Shown piece after piece: positions 50,512 to 58,992 of a stretch of 64,000 nt of DNA; position 1 is the stretch's first letter, and each line of letters starts with the position of its first letter. The notes beneath the pieces are model-generated. The model was given only the letters and a program-made list of their open reading frames with translations, did no database searches and was not told the DNA's origin. The position numbers and the translations under genes are program-made. The stretch is from the NCBI GenBank assembly GCA_035940575.1, contig DASZER010000016.1, positions 55,812 through 119,811 on the forward strand, read 5' to 3'. Source of the stretch: BP-191 sp035940575 (GTDB taxonomy: Bacteria > Actinomycetota > Actinomycetes > BP-191).

Positions 50512-51807
50512 GTGCGTCGCCTCCTGCCGTTGCTGACGGTGTCGTTGCTGCTCCTCGCCGGGTCCCCCGCGCAGGCGTCGCCGGTGCCGGGCGCGACGGC
50601 GTGCCCGCTGTTCCCCGCCGACAACGTCTGGCGCGCCGACGTCTCCGCGCTGCCCGTGCACGGGCGTTCGGCGGCATGGCTGTCGAGCGCGAGCGCGTCG
50701 TCGCGCACCCTGCACCCCGACTTCGGGTCGTCGGGCGACCCGGCGGTGCCGTACGGCATCCCGTACTCCGTGGTCTCGTCCACCCACGCCAAGGTGAGCG
50801 TCGCGTTCGAGTACGCCGACGAGAGCGACCAGGGGCCGTACCCGCTCGGCGACGACACCCCGATCGAGGGCGGCGCCGGCAGCGGCGGCGACATGCACAC
50901 CGTCACCGTCGACAAGGACACGTGCACCCTCTACGAGACCTGGTACACGCAGCACACGGCGTCCGGCTGGACCGCAGGGTCGGGCGCGACCTGGAGCCTC
51001 AAGTCGAACGCGCAGCGCCCCGACGGGTGGACGTCCGCCGACGCCGCGGGCCTGCCGATCCTGCCGGGCCTGCTGCGCTACGACGAGGTCGCCGCGGGCA
51101 CCGTCGACCACGCGATCCGCTTCACGGTGGCGCGTACCGACAGGTCGTACGTCTGGCCCGCGCGCCACCACGCCGGCGCGGTGAACGACCCGAACGTCCC
51201 GCCGATGGGCGCGCGCTTCAGGCTCAAGGCGTCGTACGACGTCTCGGGCTTCCGCGCGGACACCCAGGTCGTGCTCCGCGCGATGAAGAAGCACGGGATG
51301 CTGCTCGCGGACAACGGCTCCAACTGGTACTTCCAGGGCGCCGCGAGCAACGCGTGGCCCGACGCGTTCGTGAGCGAGCTGAAGCAGGTGCCGGCGAGCG
51401 CGTTCGAGGCCGTCGACGCGTCGTCCCTGATGGTGTCGCCCGACTCGATGGCGGTACGGACGCCGACGCGCGCGCGGCGGCCACGGCCCGCACCGACGGG
51501 GTACCGGCCGTTCACGCCGCCGCCGTCCCGGGAGCCCGCGGCCTCGACGCGCGCGCCGGTCGTCGGCACGCCGGTGTCGGCGACGCGACCGGCGGCGCGT
51601 ACGTCGCCGTCGCCGGTCCCGACGGGCCCGCCCGCGCCCGCCGCTCCGTCCGCATCGACCGCGCCCGCGACGGCACCGCGTCCCGCCGCCGCCGAGCCTC
51701 CTGGTCGCCCGCCGCGCGGGCCGGGACGGCTGGCGGCGTGGCCCGCCCTGGCCCTCCTGGCGCTCGCGCCGTTCGCGGCGCGGGTGTGGTGGCGCGCGAC
51801 GCGCTAG
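50512..51807 (+). CDS. Secreted or anchored protein with Pro-rich stalk and C-terminal membrane anchor
   Basis: 431 residues from GTG 50512, with a signal peptide (MRRLLPLLTVSLLLLAGSPA). Residues 30-310 form a soluble domain with motifs PADNVWRADVSALPVHGRS, LHPDFGSSG and GSNWYFQGAASNAWPDAF; then a Pro/Thr/Ala-rich stalk (about 315-400) and a C-terminal helix (WPALALLALAPFAARVWW) with Arg at the end, a membrane anchor or sorting-like tail (no LPxTG). Function unknown. Likely a cell-surface protein. Confidence 0.75.
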   Translation: MRRLLPLLTVSLLLLAGSPAQASPVPGATACPLFPADNVWRADVSALPVHGRSAAWLSSASASSRTLHPDFGSSGDPAVPYGIPYSVVSSTHAKVSVAFEYADESDQGPYPLGDDTPIEGGAGSGGDMHTVTVDKDTCTLYETWYTQHTASGWTAGSGATWSLKSNAQRPDGWTSADAAGLPILPGLLRYDEVAAGTVDHAIRFTVARTDRSYVWPARHHAGAVNDPNVPPMGARFRLKASYDVSGFRADTQVVLRAMKKHGMLLADNGSNWYFQGAASNAWPDAFVSELKQVPASAFEAVDASSLMVSPDSMAVRTPTRARRPRPAPTGYRPFTPPPSREPAASTRAPVVGTPVSATRPAARTSPSPVPTGPPAPAAPSASTAPATAPRPAAAEPPGRPPRGPGRLAAWPALALLALAPFAARVWWRATR

Positions 51808-52211
51808 GGCGTCAGCAGCGCGCGTAGCGACTCGACCAGCGGCGCGTCGGCGGGGATCCACGGCACCGAGTCCAGCTCGTCGTAAGCGAGCCAGCGCGCG
51901 TCGGAGTGGTCGACGAGCCGCAACGTCCCCGACACGACCCGCGCGGTCCAGATGCGCAGCACCCACGGGCCCCGCTCGCCGTCGAGGTGCACGTCGTCGC
52001 CGAGGCGTTCGCCGACCGAGACGACGAGGTCGAGCTCCTCGCGGCACTCGCGCGCGAGCGCGTCGGTCTCGCTCTCCCCCGGCTCCACCTTGCCGCCGGG
52101 GAACTCCCAGTAGCCCGCGAGGTGCGGCGGCTCGGCGCGCTGCGTGACGAGCACGCGGCAGCCCGGCGGGTCACCGTCGAGGATCGCCGCGCCCACCACG
52201 ACGGCAGCCAC
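51804..52211 (-). CDS. NUDIX hydrolase (MutT-like)
   Basis: 135 residues from GTG 52211; a longer frame reaches 52250 but would overlap the divergent start at 52235. The Nudix box is complete: GGKVEPGESETDALARECRE, then ELDL. It probably hydrolyses 8-oxo-dGTP or a similar nucleoside diphosphate. Divergent from the pterin dehydratase. Confidence 0.88.
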   Translation of the reverse strand: MAAVVVGAAILDGDPPGCRVLVTQRAEPPHLAGYWEFPGGKVEPGESETDALARECREELDLVVSVGERLGDDVHLDGERGPWVLRIWTARVVSGTLRLVDHSDARWLAYDELDSVPWIPADAPLVESLRALLTP

Positions 52212-52234
52212 GGACGCACCGTACGCTGCGGCGC

Positions 52235-52507
52235 ATGGCTCGCGAATCACTGACCGACGACGAGATCGACGAGGCGCTCGACGAGCTGGACGGGTGGACG
52301 TACGACGGCCAGCGCCTCGAACGCACCGTGACCCTCGGCTCGTTCCGCGACGCGATCCGCTACGTCAACGCCGTGGCCGACGTCGCCGAGGAGCTCAACC
52401 ACCACCCCGACATCGACATCCGCTACCGCGACGTGACGATCGCCTGCTGGACGCACACGACCGGCGGCGTCACGAACGACGACCTCGAGCTGGCGCGCCG
52501 GTGCTGA
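52235..52507 (+). CDS. Pterin-4a-carbinolamine dehydratase
   Basis: 90 residues. Catalytic residues His56, His57 and His74 appear in EELNHHPDIDIRY and TIACWTHTTGG, and the fold length is typical. The enzyme dehydrates 4a-hydroxytetrahydropterin, recycling the cofactor of aromatic amino acid hydroxylases; in many bacteria it has other or moonlighting roles. No hydroxylase gene is in the window. Its TGA lies 7 bp inside the GNAT gene. Confidence 0.93.
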   Translation: MARESLTDDEIDEALDELDGWTYDGQRLERTVTLGSFRDAIRYVNAVADVAEELNHHPDIDIRYRDVTIACWTHTTGGVTNDDLELARRC

Positions 52508-53010
52508 GCGGCGACCGGGTGACGTTGCGGCCGGTCCGCGAGGACGACCTGCCGACGATGTACACGTGGCGCATCGACCTGGCCACGTGGGCGGCGACGA
52601 CGGAGCAGCCGGCGTACGCGATGACGTGGGAGCTCTACCAGGAGCGGGCGCGGCAGAGCGCCGAGCGGGAGAACGCGGAGTTCGCCGTCGACGTCGAAGG
52701 GACGCTCGTCGGGCGGGCGGGGGTGTTCGGGTTCAACATGCTCGCGCGGTCGTGCGAGGTCGGGCTGCACTTCGCGCCCGGCGAGCGCGGCAAGGGCTAC
52801 GGCCGCGAGGTGCTCGCGCTGCTCGTGGACTTCGCGTTCCGGCACCGCAACATGCACCGCGTCCACCTCTCCTGCCTCGCGAACAACGAGGCCGCCATCC
52901 GCTGCTACACCGCCGCGGGCTTCGTGGAGGAGGGGCGCCGCCGCGAGTCCGCGTGGGTCGAGGGCGCGTACGTCGACGAGGTGCTCATGTCGCGGCTCGT
53001 CACGGACTGA
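52501..53010 (+). CDS. GNAT family N-acetyltransferase (RimJ/L-like)
   Basis: 169 residues from GTG 52501. Acetyl-CoA binding segment FAPGERGKGYGREVLALLVD and the following NMHRVHLSCLANNEAAIRCY, then TAAGFVEEGRRRE, typical of RimJ/RimL acetyltransferases. Start overlaps the pterin dehydratase by 7 bp; stop overlaps the next start (TGATG). Substrate unknown, possibly a protein N-terminus. Confidence 0.85.
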   Translation: MLSGDRVTLRPVREDDLPTMYTWRIDLATWAATTEQPAYAMTWELYQERARQSAERENAEFAVDVEGTLVGRAGVFGFNMLARSCEVGLHFAPGERGKGYGREVLALLVDFAFRHRNMHRVHLSCLANNEAAIRCYTAAGFVEEGRRRESAWVEGAYVDEVLMSRLVTD

Positions 53011-53969
53011 TGGGCGCCGAGGCCGAGACCGCCGTCCTCACCGCGGAGGTCGAGGGCGAGATCCCGCCGGGGGCGACGCTGCCGCGCGCGGGCCGCATGT
53101 CCCTCGGCCCCGTGCCGCCGGGCTTCGACCTGTCGCGCGTGGTGCTCAGCCACGGCTGGTGCCAGCTCGCGCCGACGGCGTACGACACGCCGAGACGCAC
53201 CCTGCACCGGACGCTGCTGCTCCCCGACTCCGGCCCGGTGACGGTCTCCGTGCGCGAGCGGTCGGGACGCCTCGAGGCGTCCTGGGGGCGAGTGAAGGGG
53301 ACGTGCGACGACCGGATCGCGGTGAAGGCCCAGCTACGCCGCATGCTCGCGCTGGACGTCGACCTCGGCGACCTCTACGACGCCTGCGCCGCGCACCCCG
53401 CGCTCACCTGGGTCCCCGCGAGCGGGCTCGGCCGGCTGCTGCGCTCGCCGACGGCGTTCGAGGACCTGGCGAAGCAGCTCGCCACGACCAACTGCTCGTG
53501 GGCGCTGACCCGCCTGATGTGCCGGCGCGTCGTGGACTCGCTCGGCGAGGAGGGGCCGGAGGGCGAGCGCGCGTTCCCCACGCCGGACGCGGTCGTGAAG
53601 GCGGGCGAGGCGCACTTCGTGGAGGTCGTGCGCGCGGGGTACCGCGCGAGGGCGTTCGTGGAGCTCGCCGCCGCGTATCCGGCGCTCGACGTCGCGCGGT
53701 GGGAGTCGCAGGAGCTCACCGACGCCGAGGTCATCGCGGAGGTGAAGGCGCTGCGCGGCTTCGGCCCGTACGCCGCCGAGGGCGTGCTCGGCCTGCTCGG
53801 CCGCCCGCGCGGGCTCGCGATCGACTCGTGGGTCCGCGCGAAGCTCCCCCGCCTGCTCGGCGTGGAGTCGCTGACCGACAAGGAGATCGCGGCCCGCTAC
53901 GAGCCGCTCGGCCGCTGGGCGGGCACCGGCCTGTGGCTCGAGCTCACCCGCGACTGGTTCGGTCTGTAG
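53010..53969 (+). CDS. DNA-3-methyladenine glycosylase-type HhH-GPD protein
   Basis: 319 residues. The C-terminal half is an HhH-GPD domain: LRGFGPYAAEGVLGLLGRPR, then GLAIDSWVRAKL with the catalytic Asp. The N-terminal half (about 1-120) is a TBP-like domain, as in AlkA/OGG-type enzymes. It probably excises alkylated bases. Starts on the TGATG junction with the GNAT gene. Confidence 0.82.
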   Translation: MGAEAETAVLTAEVEGEIPPGATLPRAGRMSLGPVPPGFDLSRVVLSHGWCQLAPTAYDTPRRTLHRTLLLPDSGPVTVSVRERSGRLEASWGRVKGTCDDRIAVKAQLRRMLALDVDLGDLYDACAAHPALTWVPASGLGRLLRSPTAFEDLAKQLATTNCSWALTRLMCRRVVDSLGEEGPEGERAFPTPDAVVKAGEAHFVEVVRAGYRARAFVELAAAYPALDVARWESQELTDAEVIAEVKALRGFGPYAAEGVLGLLGRPRGLAIDSWVRAKLPRLLGVESLTDKEIAARYEPLGRWAGTGLWLELTRDWFGL

Positions 53970-53980
53970 GGTCCTCGCCT

Positions 53981-55033
53981 GTGAAGCAGGTCGGCATCGC
54001 GGGTGCTCCGTACAGCGGCAAGACGACGTTCTTCAACGCCCTGACGCACGCGGGCGCGTCGTCGTCCGGCGGCGGCAAGGCGAACCTCGCCATCGTCCCC
54101 GTCCCCGACGAGCGCGTGGACGTGCTCTCGCGGCTGCACGCCAGCAAGAAGTCGGTCTACGCGCAGCTCAAGTTCGTCGACGTCGCGGGCCTCGCCAAGG
54201 GCTCCGGCGCGGGCGAGGGGCTGAGCGGCCAGACGCTCGGCGCGCTGCGCGAGGCCGACGCGCTGGCGATCGTCGTGCGGGCGTACGGCGCCGACGCCGA
54301 CCCCGCCGCCGAGCTGGCGGACCTGCTCCTGGAGCTGACCCTCGCCGACCTCACGTCGATCTCGTCCGCCGCCGACAAGGCGTCGCGCAAGGTCCGCGTC
54401 GGCGACAAGGCGGCCGCCGCCGAGGTCGCCCTCCTCCAGCGCGCGAAGGCGGTCCTCGACGAAGGCCGCACGCTGCGCGGCGAGCCCTGGGAGGATGAGG
54501 AGCTGACCGTCTTCCGGAACTTCCAGCCGCTCACCCTCAAGCCGGCCGTCGTCGTCCTCAACGTCGACGACGAGGGCGCCGAGTCCGCCGCGCCGCTCGC
54601 GGCCGAGCTCGCCAGGACCGTGCACCCGGACGCCGAGGGCCTCGCGGTCCCCTCGCGCCTGGAGGCGGAGGTCGGCGGCATGGCGCCGGAGGAGGCGGCC
54701 GAGCTGCTGGCGGAGTTCGGCGTGACGGCCGGCGCGCTGCCGCGCGTCGTGGAGTCGGCGTACCGGATGCTCGGCCTGCTGACGTTCCTCACGGCGGGCG
54801 AGGACGAGTCGCGGGCGTGGGAGGTGCGCCGCGGCTCCAAGGCGCCCGAGGCCGCGGGGGCGATCCACTCGGACCTGCAGCGCGGGTTCATCCGCGCGGA
54901 GGTCGTGGGCTACGACGACCTCGTCGCGGCCGGCTCCTGGGACGCGGCCAAGGCGGCGGGCAGGCTGCGCGTCGAGGGCAAGGACTACGTCGTCGCCGAG
55001 GGCGACGTCATGAACATCCGCTTCGCGGTCTAG
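53981..55033 (+). CDS. YchF/OBG-type P-loop GTPase/ATPase, divergent
   Basis: 350 residues from GTG 53981. The P-loop GAPYSGKTT differs from the family's GLPNVGKST, and G3 is DVAGLAKGSGAGEGLSGQ, matching YchF in layout. A C-terminal TGS domain is present (GFIRAEVVGYDDLVAAGSWD, RLRVEGKDYVVAEGDVM). YchF binds the ribosome and hydrolyses ATP. YchF is expected beside ispH/xse genes in mycobacteria, consistent with this map. Confidence 0.85.
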   Translation: MKQVGIAGAPYSGKTTFFNALTHAGASSSGGGKANLAIVPVPDERVDVLSRLHASKKSVYAQLKFVDVAGLAKGSGAGEGLSGQTLGALREADALAIVVRAYGADADPAAELADLLLELTLADLTSISSAADKASRKVRVGDKAAAAEVALLQRAKAVLDEGRTLRGEPWEDEELTVFRNFQPLTLKPAVVVLNVDDEGAESAAPLAAELARTVHPDAEGLAVPSRLEAEVGGMAPEEAAELLAEFGVTAGALPRVVESAYRMLGLLTFLTAGEDESRAWEVRRGSKAPEAAGAIHSDLQRGFIRAEVVGYDDLVAAGSWDAAKAAGRLRVEGKDYVVAEGDVMNIRFAV

Positions 55034-55038
55034 TAGGG

Positions 55039-56109
55039 CTAGCCGCAGCGCAGCGCGAGGCTGCGGCGGACGCGTTCGGGGAACGCCGTGCAGCCCGCCG
55101 CGGGACCGACCTCGGCGACGCTCCACCGGCCGTTCGTGGAGCGCAACGCCACCCGGTCGCCGCCGGGCATCGTCGCGACCGCCCACTGGCCGTCGTACTG
55201 CGCCACCTGCGCGCGCGACAGCGCGACGCGGCCCACGCGCGGGTCGTCCGCCGCGGCGTCGAGCACGGCCTTGCCCGCGCGGGCGCCGTCGCGGTACGCC
55301 GGGTCGCGGTCGCCGCTCGGGAGGCGTACGGCGAGGTACGGCTGGAGCACCCGCCACGGCACGGTCATCGTCGGCGAGCCCTGCGCGTACGACGCCACCT
55401 GGTACTCCGCGAACGTCACCTCGAGCCCCTCCGGCAGCGGCGTGACGGTCTCGTAGTTGGCGAGGGTCGGCGCGGTGCCGTCGTCCGCGTCGTGGACCTC
55501 GATCACCTCGGGCAGCCGCCTGCGCGTGAACGCGCTCATCGCGCGCAGCGCCGCGTCGCGCGTGCCGGGCTTCAGGAGGTCGGGCAGCGTCAGCCGCCGG
55601 CCCGTGGCGCGGTCGAGGACGTAGTGCGTGATCAGGGTCGCGCCGTGCGCGGCGCCCTCGGCGTAGAAGTACGCGCTGACCCGGACGGTCACGTACACGT
55701 CGTCGACCGCCCACACCTCGGGCGTGACCTCGGTGGAGGACGGGCCGCCGTCGTAGTCGGACCGGACGGCGGCGTCGACGCCGGCGGTCAGGGCGGCGTT
55801 GGCGCGGCGCGCGGCGGTGGCGCCGAGGCCGTGCAGCGTGGGGTACGCCGCCGTCCAGCGGTGCCTCCCGTCGCGCCCGTTACGGGTGCGGGTCGTCATC
55901 GTCACCGGCGCCACGGACGGCGACGGGCTCGCGGACGGCGTCACCGTCGGAGCCGGGGTCCGAGTCGGACCGACCGCCGGAGTCGGAGTCGGCGTCACCG
56001 TCGGGGCGGCCGACGACGCGGTCGGCGCGGCGGCGGGCGGCGCGCCCGACTCGCACCCGGACAGCGCGACGGCGGCGACGAGCACCGCGACGACCCCCCT
56101 CATCCCCAT
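55039..56109 (-). CDS. Lipoprotein with C-terminal DUF3298-like domain
   Basis: 356 residues. Lipoprotein signal with lipobox VALSGC, then a Pro/Thr-rich linker (about 25-75), and a domain resembling RsiV/DUF3298 (residues about 80-330; VYVTVRVSAYFYAEGAAHGA, LITHYVLDRATGRRLTLPDL, then LKPGTRDAAL). Such domains bind lysozyme or cell-wall fragments in Gram-positive bacteria; here this is only a family-based guess. Surface-exposed, five bp from the YchF-like gene stop, convergent. Confidence 0.75.
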   Translation of the reverse strand: MGMRGVVAVLVAAVALSGCESGAPPAAAPTASSAAPTVTPTPTPAVGPTRTPAPTVTPSASPSPSVAPVTMTTRTRNGRDGRHRWTAAYPTLHGLGATAARRANAALTAGVDAAVRSDYDGGPSSTEVTPEVWAVDDVYVTVRVSAYFYAEGAAHGATLITHYVLDRATGRRLTLPDLLKPGTRDAALRAMSAFTRRRLPEVIEVHDADDGTAPTLANYETVTPLPEGLEVTFAEYQVASYAQGSPTMTVPWRVLQPYLAVRLPSGDRDPAYRDGARAGKAVLDAAADDPRVGRVALSRAQVAQYDGQWAVATMPGGDRVALRSTNGRWSVAEVGPAAGCTAFPERVRRSLALRCG

Positions 56110-56179
56110 GCCCGAACAATACGACGCGGACGGGCGCGCCTACCGGGTTTTCGGCGGACCGTTCGTCAGAGTCGAAGGC

Positions 56180-57631
56180 ATGAGTGTCCTGCTCCTCCTG
56201 ATCGGTCTCGCCGCGGGCGCCGTAGCCGGCCTCGCCGTCGGGCGCGCCCGCGCCTCGGCGGCGGGTGACGCGGCGGTCGCGGCGGCGCGCGCGGAGCTGG
56301 CCGCCGCGCGCGGCGAGCTCGACGCGACGCGGGCGGCCGCGGCCGAGACGGCCTCCCGCGAGGCCGCCCTGGCGAGCGAGCTGTCGGCCGCGCGGACGGC
56401 GCTGGAGTACGAGCGCGCCGCGGCCGCCGAGCAGGTCGCGCTGCTCCGGCGCGACGAGGCGGCGTTGAAGGACACCCTCGAGGCGATGATGGCGCGCTAC
56501 GTCGACCAGGGCGGCAGGCGGCTGCTCGACCTCGCGGAGGAACGGTTCCGCACGCAGGCGACGCAGGCCGACGGCGAGCTGGCGAAGCGCGAGCAGGCCG
56601 TCGCCGCGCTCGTCGCGCCGATCCGCGAGGGGCTCGCGAAGGTCGACGCCCACGCGCGCGACCTGGAGGCCAAGCGCGAGGGCGCGTACCGCCAGCTCAC
56701 CGAGCAGGTCGCCCAGGTGCAGCGGCTGTCCGACCAGCTCCGCACCGAGACCGCGTCGCTCGTGACGGCGTTGCGCAAGCCGCAGGCGCGCGGGCAGTGG
56801 GGCGAGATGCAGCTCCGGCGCGCGGTCGAGCTCGCGGGCATGGTCGAGCGCTGCGACTTCGACGAGCAGGTGACGGTGAACGGCGCCGACGGCGCGTCGC
56901 GCCCCGACCTCGTCGTGCACCTGCCGGGCGGGCGGCACGTCGTGGTCGACAGCAAGTGCCCGCTGGACGGGTTCCTCGAGACCGTCGACTGCGCGGACGA
57001 GGCGACGCGGCGGGTGGCGTTGCAGCGGCACGCGCGGCACGTCCGTACGCACATCGACGCGCTGTCGAAGAAGCGCTACGGCGAGAAGGTGGACGACGCG
57101 ACGGACTTCGTCGTGCTGTTCCTGCCCGGCGAGGCGCTGCTGTCGGCGGCGCTCGACGGCGCGAACGACCTGCTGGAGTACGGCGCCGAGCGCTCGGTCA
57201 TCGTCTCGACGCCGACGACGCTGATCGCGCTGCTGCGCAGCGTGGCGTTCGGGTGGCGGCAGGAGGCGCTGGCGCGCGACGCCCGCGAGATCGCCGACCT
57301 CGGGCGCACGGTGTACGAACGCCTCTCCACGATGGGCGGCCACTTCGCGAAGCTCGGGCGCAGCCTCAAGTCGAGCGTCGACGCGTACAACACGACCATC
57401 GCGTCGCTCGAGTCGCGCGTGCTGCCGGCGGCGCGGCGGTTCGAGCAGTACCGGCTCGCCGACGACGCGCTCGCCACGCCCGCGCAGATCGAGGCGGCGC
57501 CCACGCAGCTCCAGGCGACCGAGCTGGTCGAGTCCGCGGCCGAGGCACGGCCCGTCGCCGTCGTGGCGCCGGGGGCCACGGCCGAGCCGCTGCTGGACGA
57601 GGAGACGTTGCGGGTCGCGGGTCTCGCGTAG
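56180..57631 (+). CDS. rmuC: DNA recombination protein RmuC
   Basis: 483 residues. N-terminal transmembrane helix (VLLLLIGLAAGAVAGLAVG), a long coiled coil (about 25-215) and the RmuC nuclease-like domain with RGQWGEMQLRRAVELAGM, HVVVDSKCPLDGF and VLFLPGEALLSAAL. RmuC limits rearrangements during recombination or restricts foreign DNA. Starts at ATG 56180. Forms no obvious operon with its neighbours. Confidence 0.9.
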   Translation: MSVLLLLIGLAAGAVAGLAVGRARASAAGDAAVAAARAELAAARGELDATRAAAAETASREAALASELSAARTALEYERAAAAEQVALLRRDEAALKDTLEAMMARYVDQGGRRLLDLAEERFRTQATQADGELAKREQAVAALVAPIREGLAKVDAHARDLEAKREGAYRQLTEQVAQVQRLSDQLRTETASLVTALRKPQARGQWGEMQLRRAVELAGMVERCDFDEQVTVNGADGASRPDLVVHLPGGRHVVVDSKCPLDGFLETVDCADEATRRVALQRHARHVRTHIDALSKKRYGEKVDDATDFVVLFLPGEALLSAALDGANDLLEYGAERSVIVSTPTTLIALLRSVAFGWRQEALARDAREIADLGRTVYERLSTMGGHFAKLGRSLKSSVDAYNTTIASLESRVLPAARRFEQYRLADDALATPAQIEAAPTQLQATELVESAAEARPVAVVAPGATAEPLLDEETLRVAGLA

Positions 57632-57721
57632 CGGGCTCGCGGCGCGTCGAGGCCGAGGTGTTCGACGGCGGCGCCGGGGGCGGTTAGCGTCGTACGCACG
57701 CCGACGAACGGGCACCCTGCC

Positions 57722-58174
57722 ATGACCGCGACGCACTCCATGACGATGCCGAACCCGCGCCCAGCCCCGACCCGTGGTCGGCGCTCGCCGCTGGCGTTCC
57801 TCGGCGACTCGCGCGGCCTCACCGCCGCCGGCGCCGCGTTCCTCGCCCTCGGCGCGGGCGCGGCCGGCGGGCTCGTGGACGTCCTCACCGGCGAGGGGCT
57901 GCGGGACGTCTTCAGGGTGGCGTTCATCGTCGGCTGCGTGCTGGCGGCGTACAAGGTGCACCGCGAGGACCTGCTCGCCGCCGTCGTGATCCCGCCGCTC
58001 GCCTACGTCGCCCTGGCCGTCGCCGCGAACCTCACCTCGCGCACGACCGGCGGGTCGTTCCTCAAGCAGCAGGCGCTCGAGCTGATGAGCGACCTCGTCG
58101 TCAAGGCGCCCGGCATGCTCATCGCCACCGGGCTCGCCGCGGTCGTCGCGCTGGCCCGCCGCTTCGCCCGCTGA
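57722..58174 (+). CDS. DUF6542-like membrane protein
   Basis: 150 residues. N-terminal Pro/Arg-rich tail, then four hydrophobic helices (GLTAAGAAFLALGAGAAGGL, VFRVAFIVGCVLAAYK, LAAVVIPPLAYVALAVAANL, MLIATGLAAVVALARRF). The layout and position between YchF and ispH recall actinobacterial DUF6542 proteins. Unknown function. Confidence 0.7.
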   Translation: MTATHSMTMPNPRPAPTRGRRSPLAFLGDSRGLTAAGAAFLALGAGAAGGLVDVLTGEGLRDVFRVAFIVGCVLAAYKVHREDLLAAVVIPPLAYVALAVAANLTSRTTGGSFLKQQALELMSDLVVKAPGMLIATGLAAVVALARRFAR

Positions 58175-58230
58175 CCGTCACCTCCGGCGCCGCGCGTCGT
58201 TTCCAGCACGACCCTCCGAGGAGCCGCCGC

Positions 58231-58992
58231 ATGCCCGCACTCCGCCGCGCCCTGCGCGTCGCCGTGCTCGCGGCCGCCCTCGTCGCGCCGCCCGCCTACG
58301 CCGCCGACCGGCTCTGCACCGCGCCGGCGAAGGACGCGCTGCCCGTCGGCACCACCGCCTGCCCCGGCGTCCGGCCTGGGTCGGGTTACCTCTCCGCCGG
58401 TGAGGTGTGCACGTTCGCGTTCCTGTTCCAGGGCAGCGACCGCCGCCGCTACGCCGCCACGGCCGGCCACTGCGCGTTCGACCCGGACGTCGACGCGACC
58501 AAGGTCTGGCGCAACGGCTCCGGCCCCGTCGTCACCGACGCGGCCGGCAAGCGGCTCGGGACGTTCGCGTACGCCGTGCTCGACGGCCAGTTCCGCGACT
58601 TCGGGCTGATCCGCCTCGACAGCGGCGTCGCGTCCGACCCCGCGATGTGCCACTTCGGCGGCCCGACCGGCATCGACACGACGGTCAGCGGCACCGACCT
58701 GCTCGTGCACCACTACGGCCAGGGCACGGGGCTCGACTACCTGCCCGCGCGGACCGGCGAGATGTTCTTCGGGCTCTACCGCCCCGACTACGTCTACTTC
58801 TACGGCGCCGCGTCGGTCGGCGACTCCGGCGGGCCGGTGACGACCGACGACGGCGCGGCGATCGGGGTGCTGACGGACCTGACGACGCCGTTCACCGGCA
58901 ACGTCGGCGTCAACCGCCTGGCGCCGCACCTTTCCGAGGCGCAGCGCGCTTTGCGGGTGCGGCTCTCCTTGCTGACCGCGCCGGTGGCGTAG
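58231..58992 (+). CDS. Secreted chymotrypsin-fold serine protease
   Basis: 253 residues. Signal peptide LRVAVLAAALVAPPAYA. Triad residues His (ATAGHC), Asp (FRDFGLIRLD) and Ser (SVGDSGGPV) are placed as in chymotrypsin-like enzymes. Four cysteines. No obvious pro-domain, unlike the protease at 44961. Good ribosome site CGAGGAG before ATG 58231. Its 3' end overlaps the opposite gene by 83 bp. Confidence 0.85.
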   Translation: MPALRRALRVAVLAAALVAPPAYAADRLCTAPAKDALPVGTTACPGVRPGSGYLSAGEVCTFAFLFQGSDRRRYAATAGHCAFDPDVDATKVWRNGSGPVVTDAAGKRLGTFAYAVLDGQFRDFGLIRLDSGVASDPAMCHFGGPTGIDTTVSGTDLLVHHYGQGTGLDYLPARTGEMFFGLYRPDYVYFYGAASVGDSGGPVTTDDGAAIGVLTDLTTPFTGNVGVNRLAPHLSEAQRALRVRLSLLTAPVA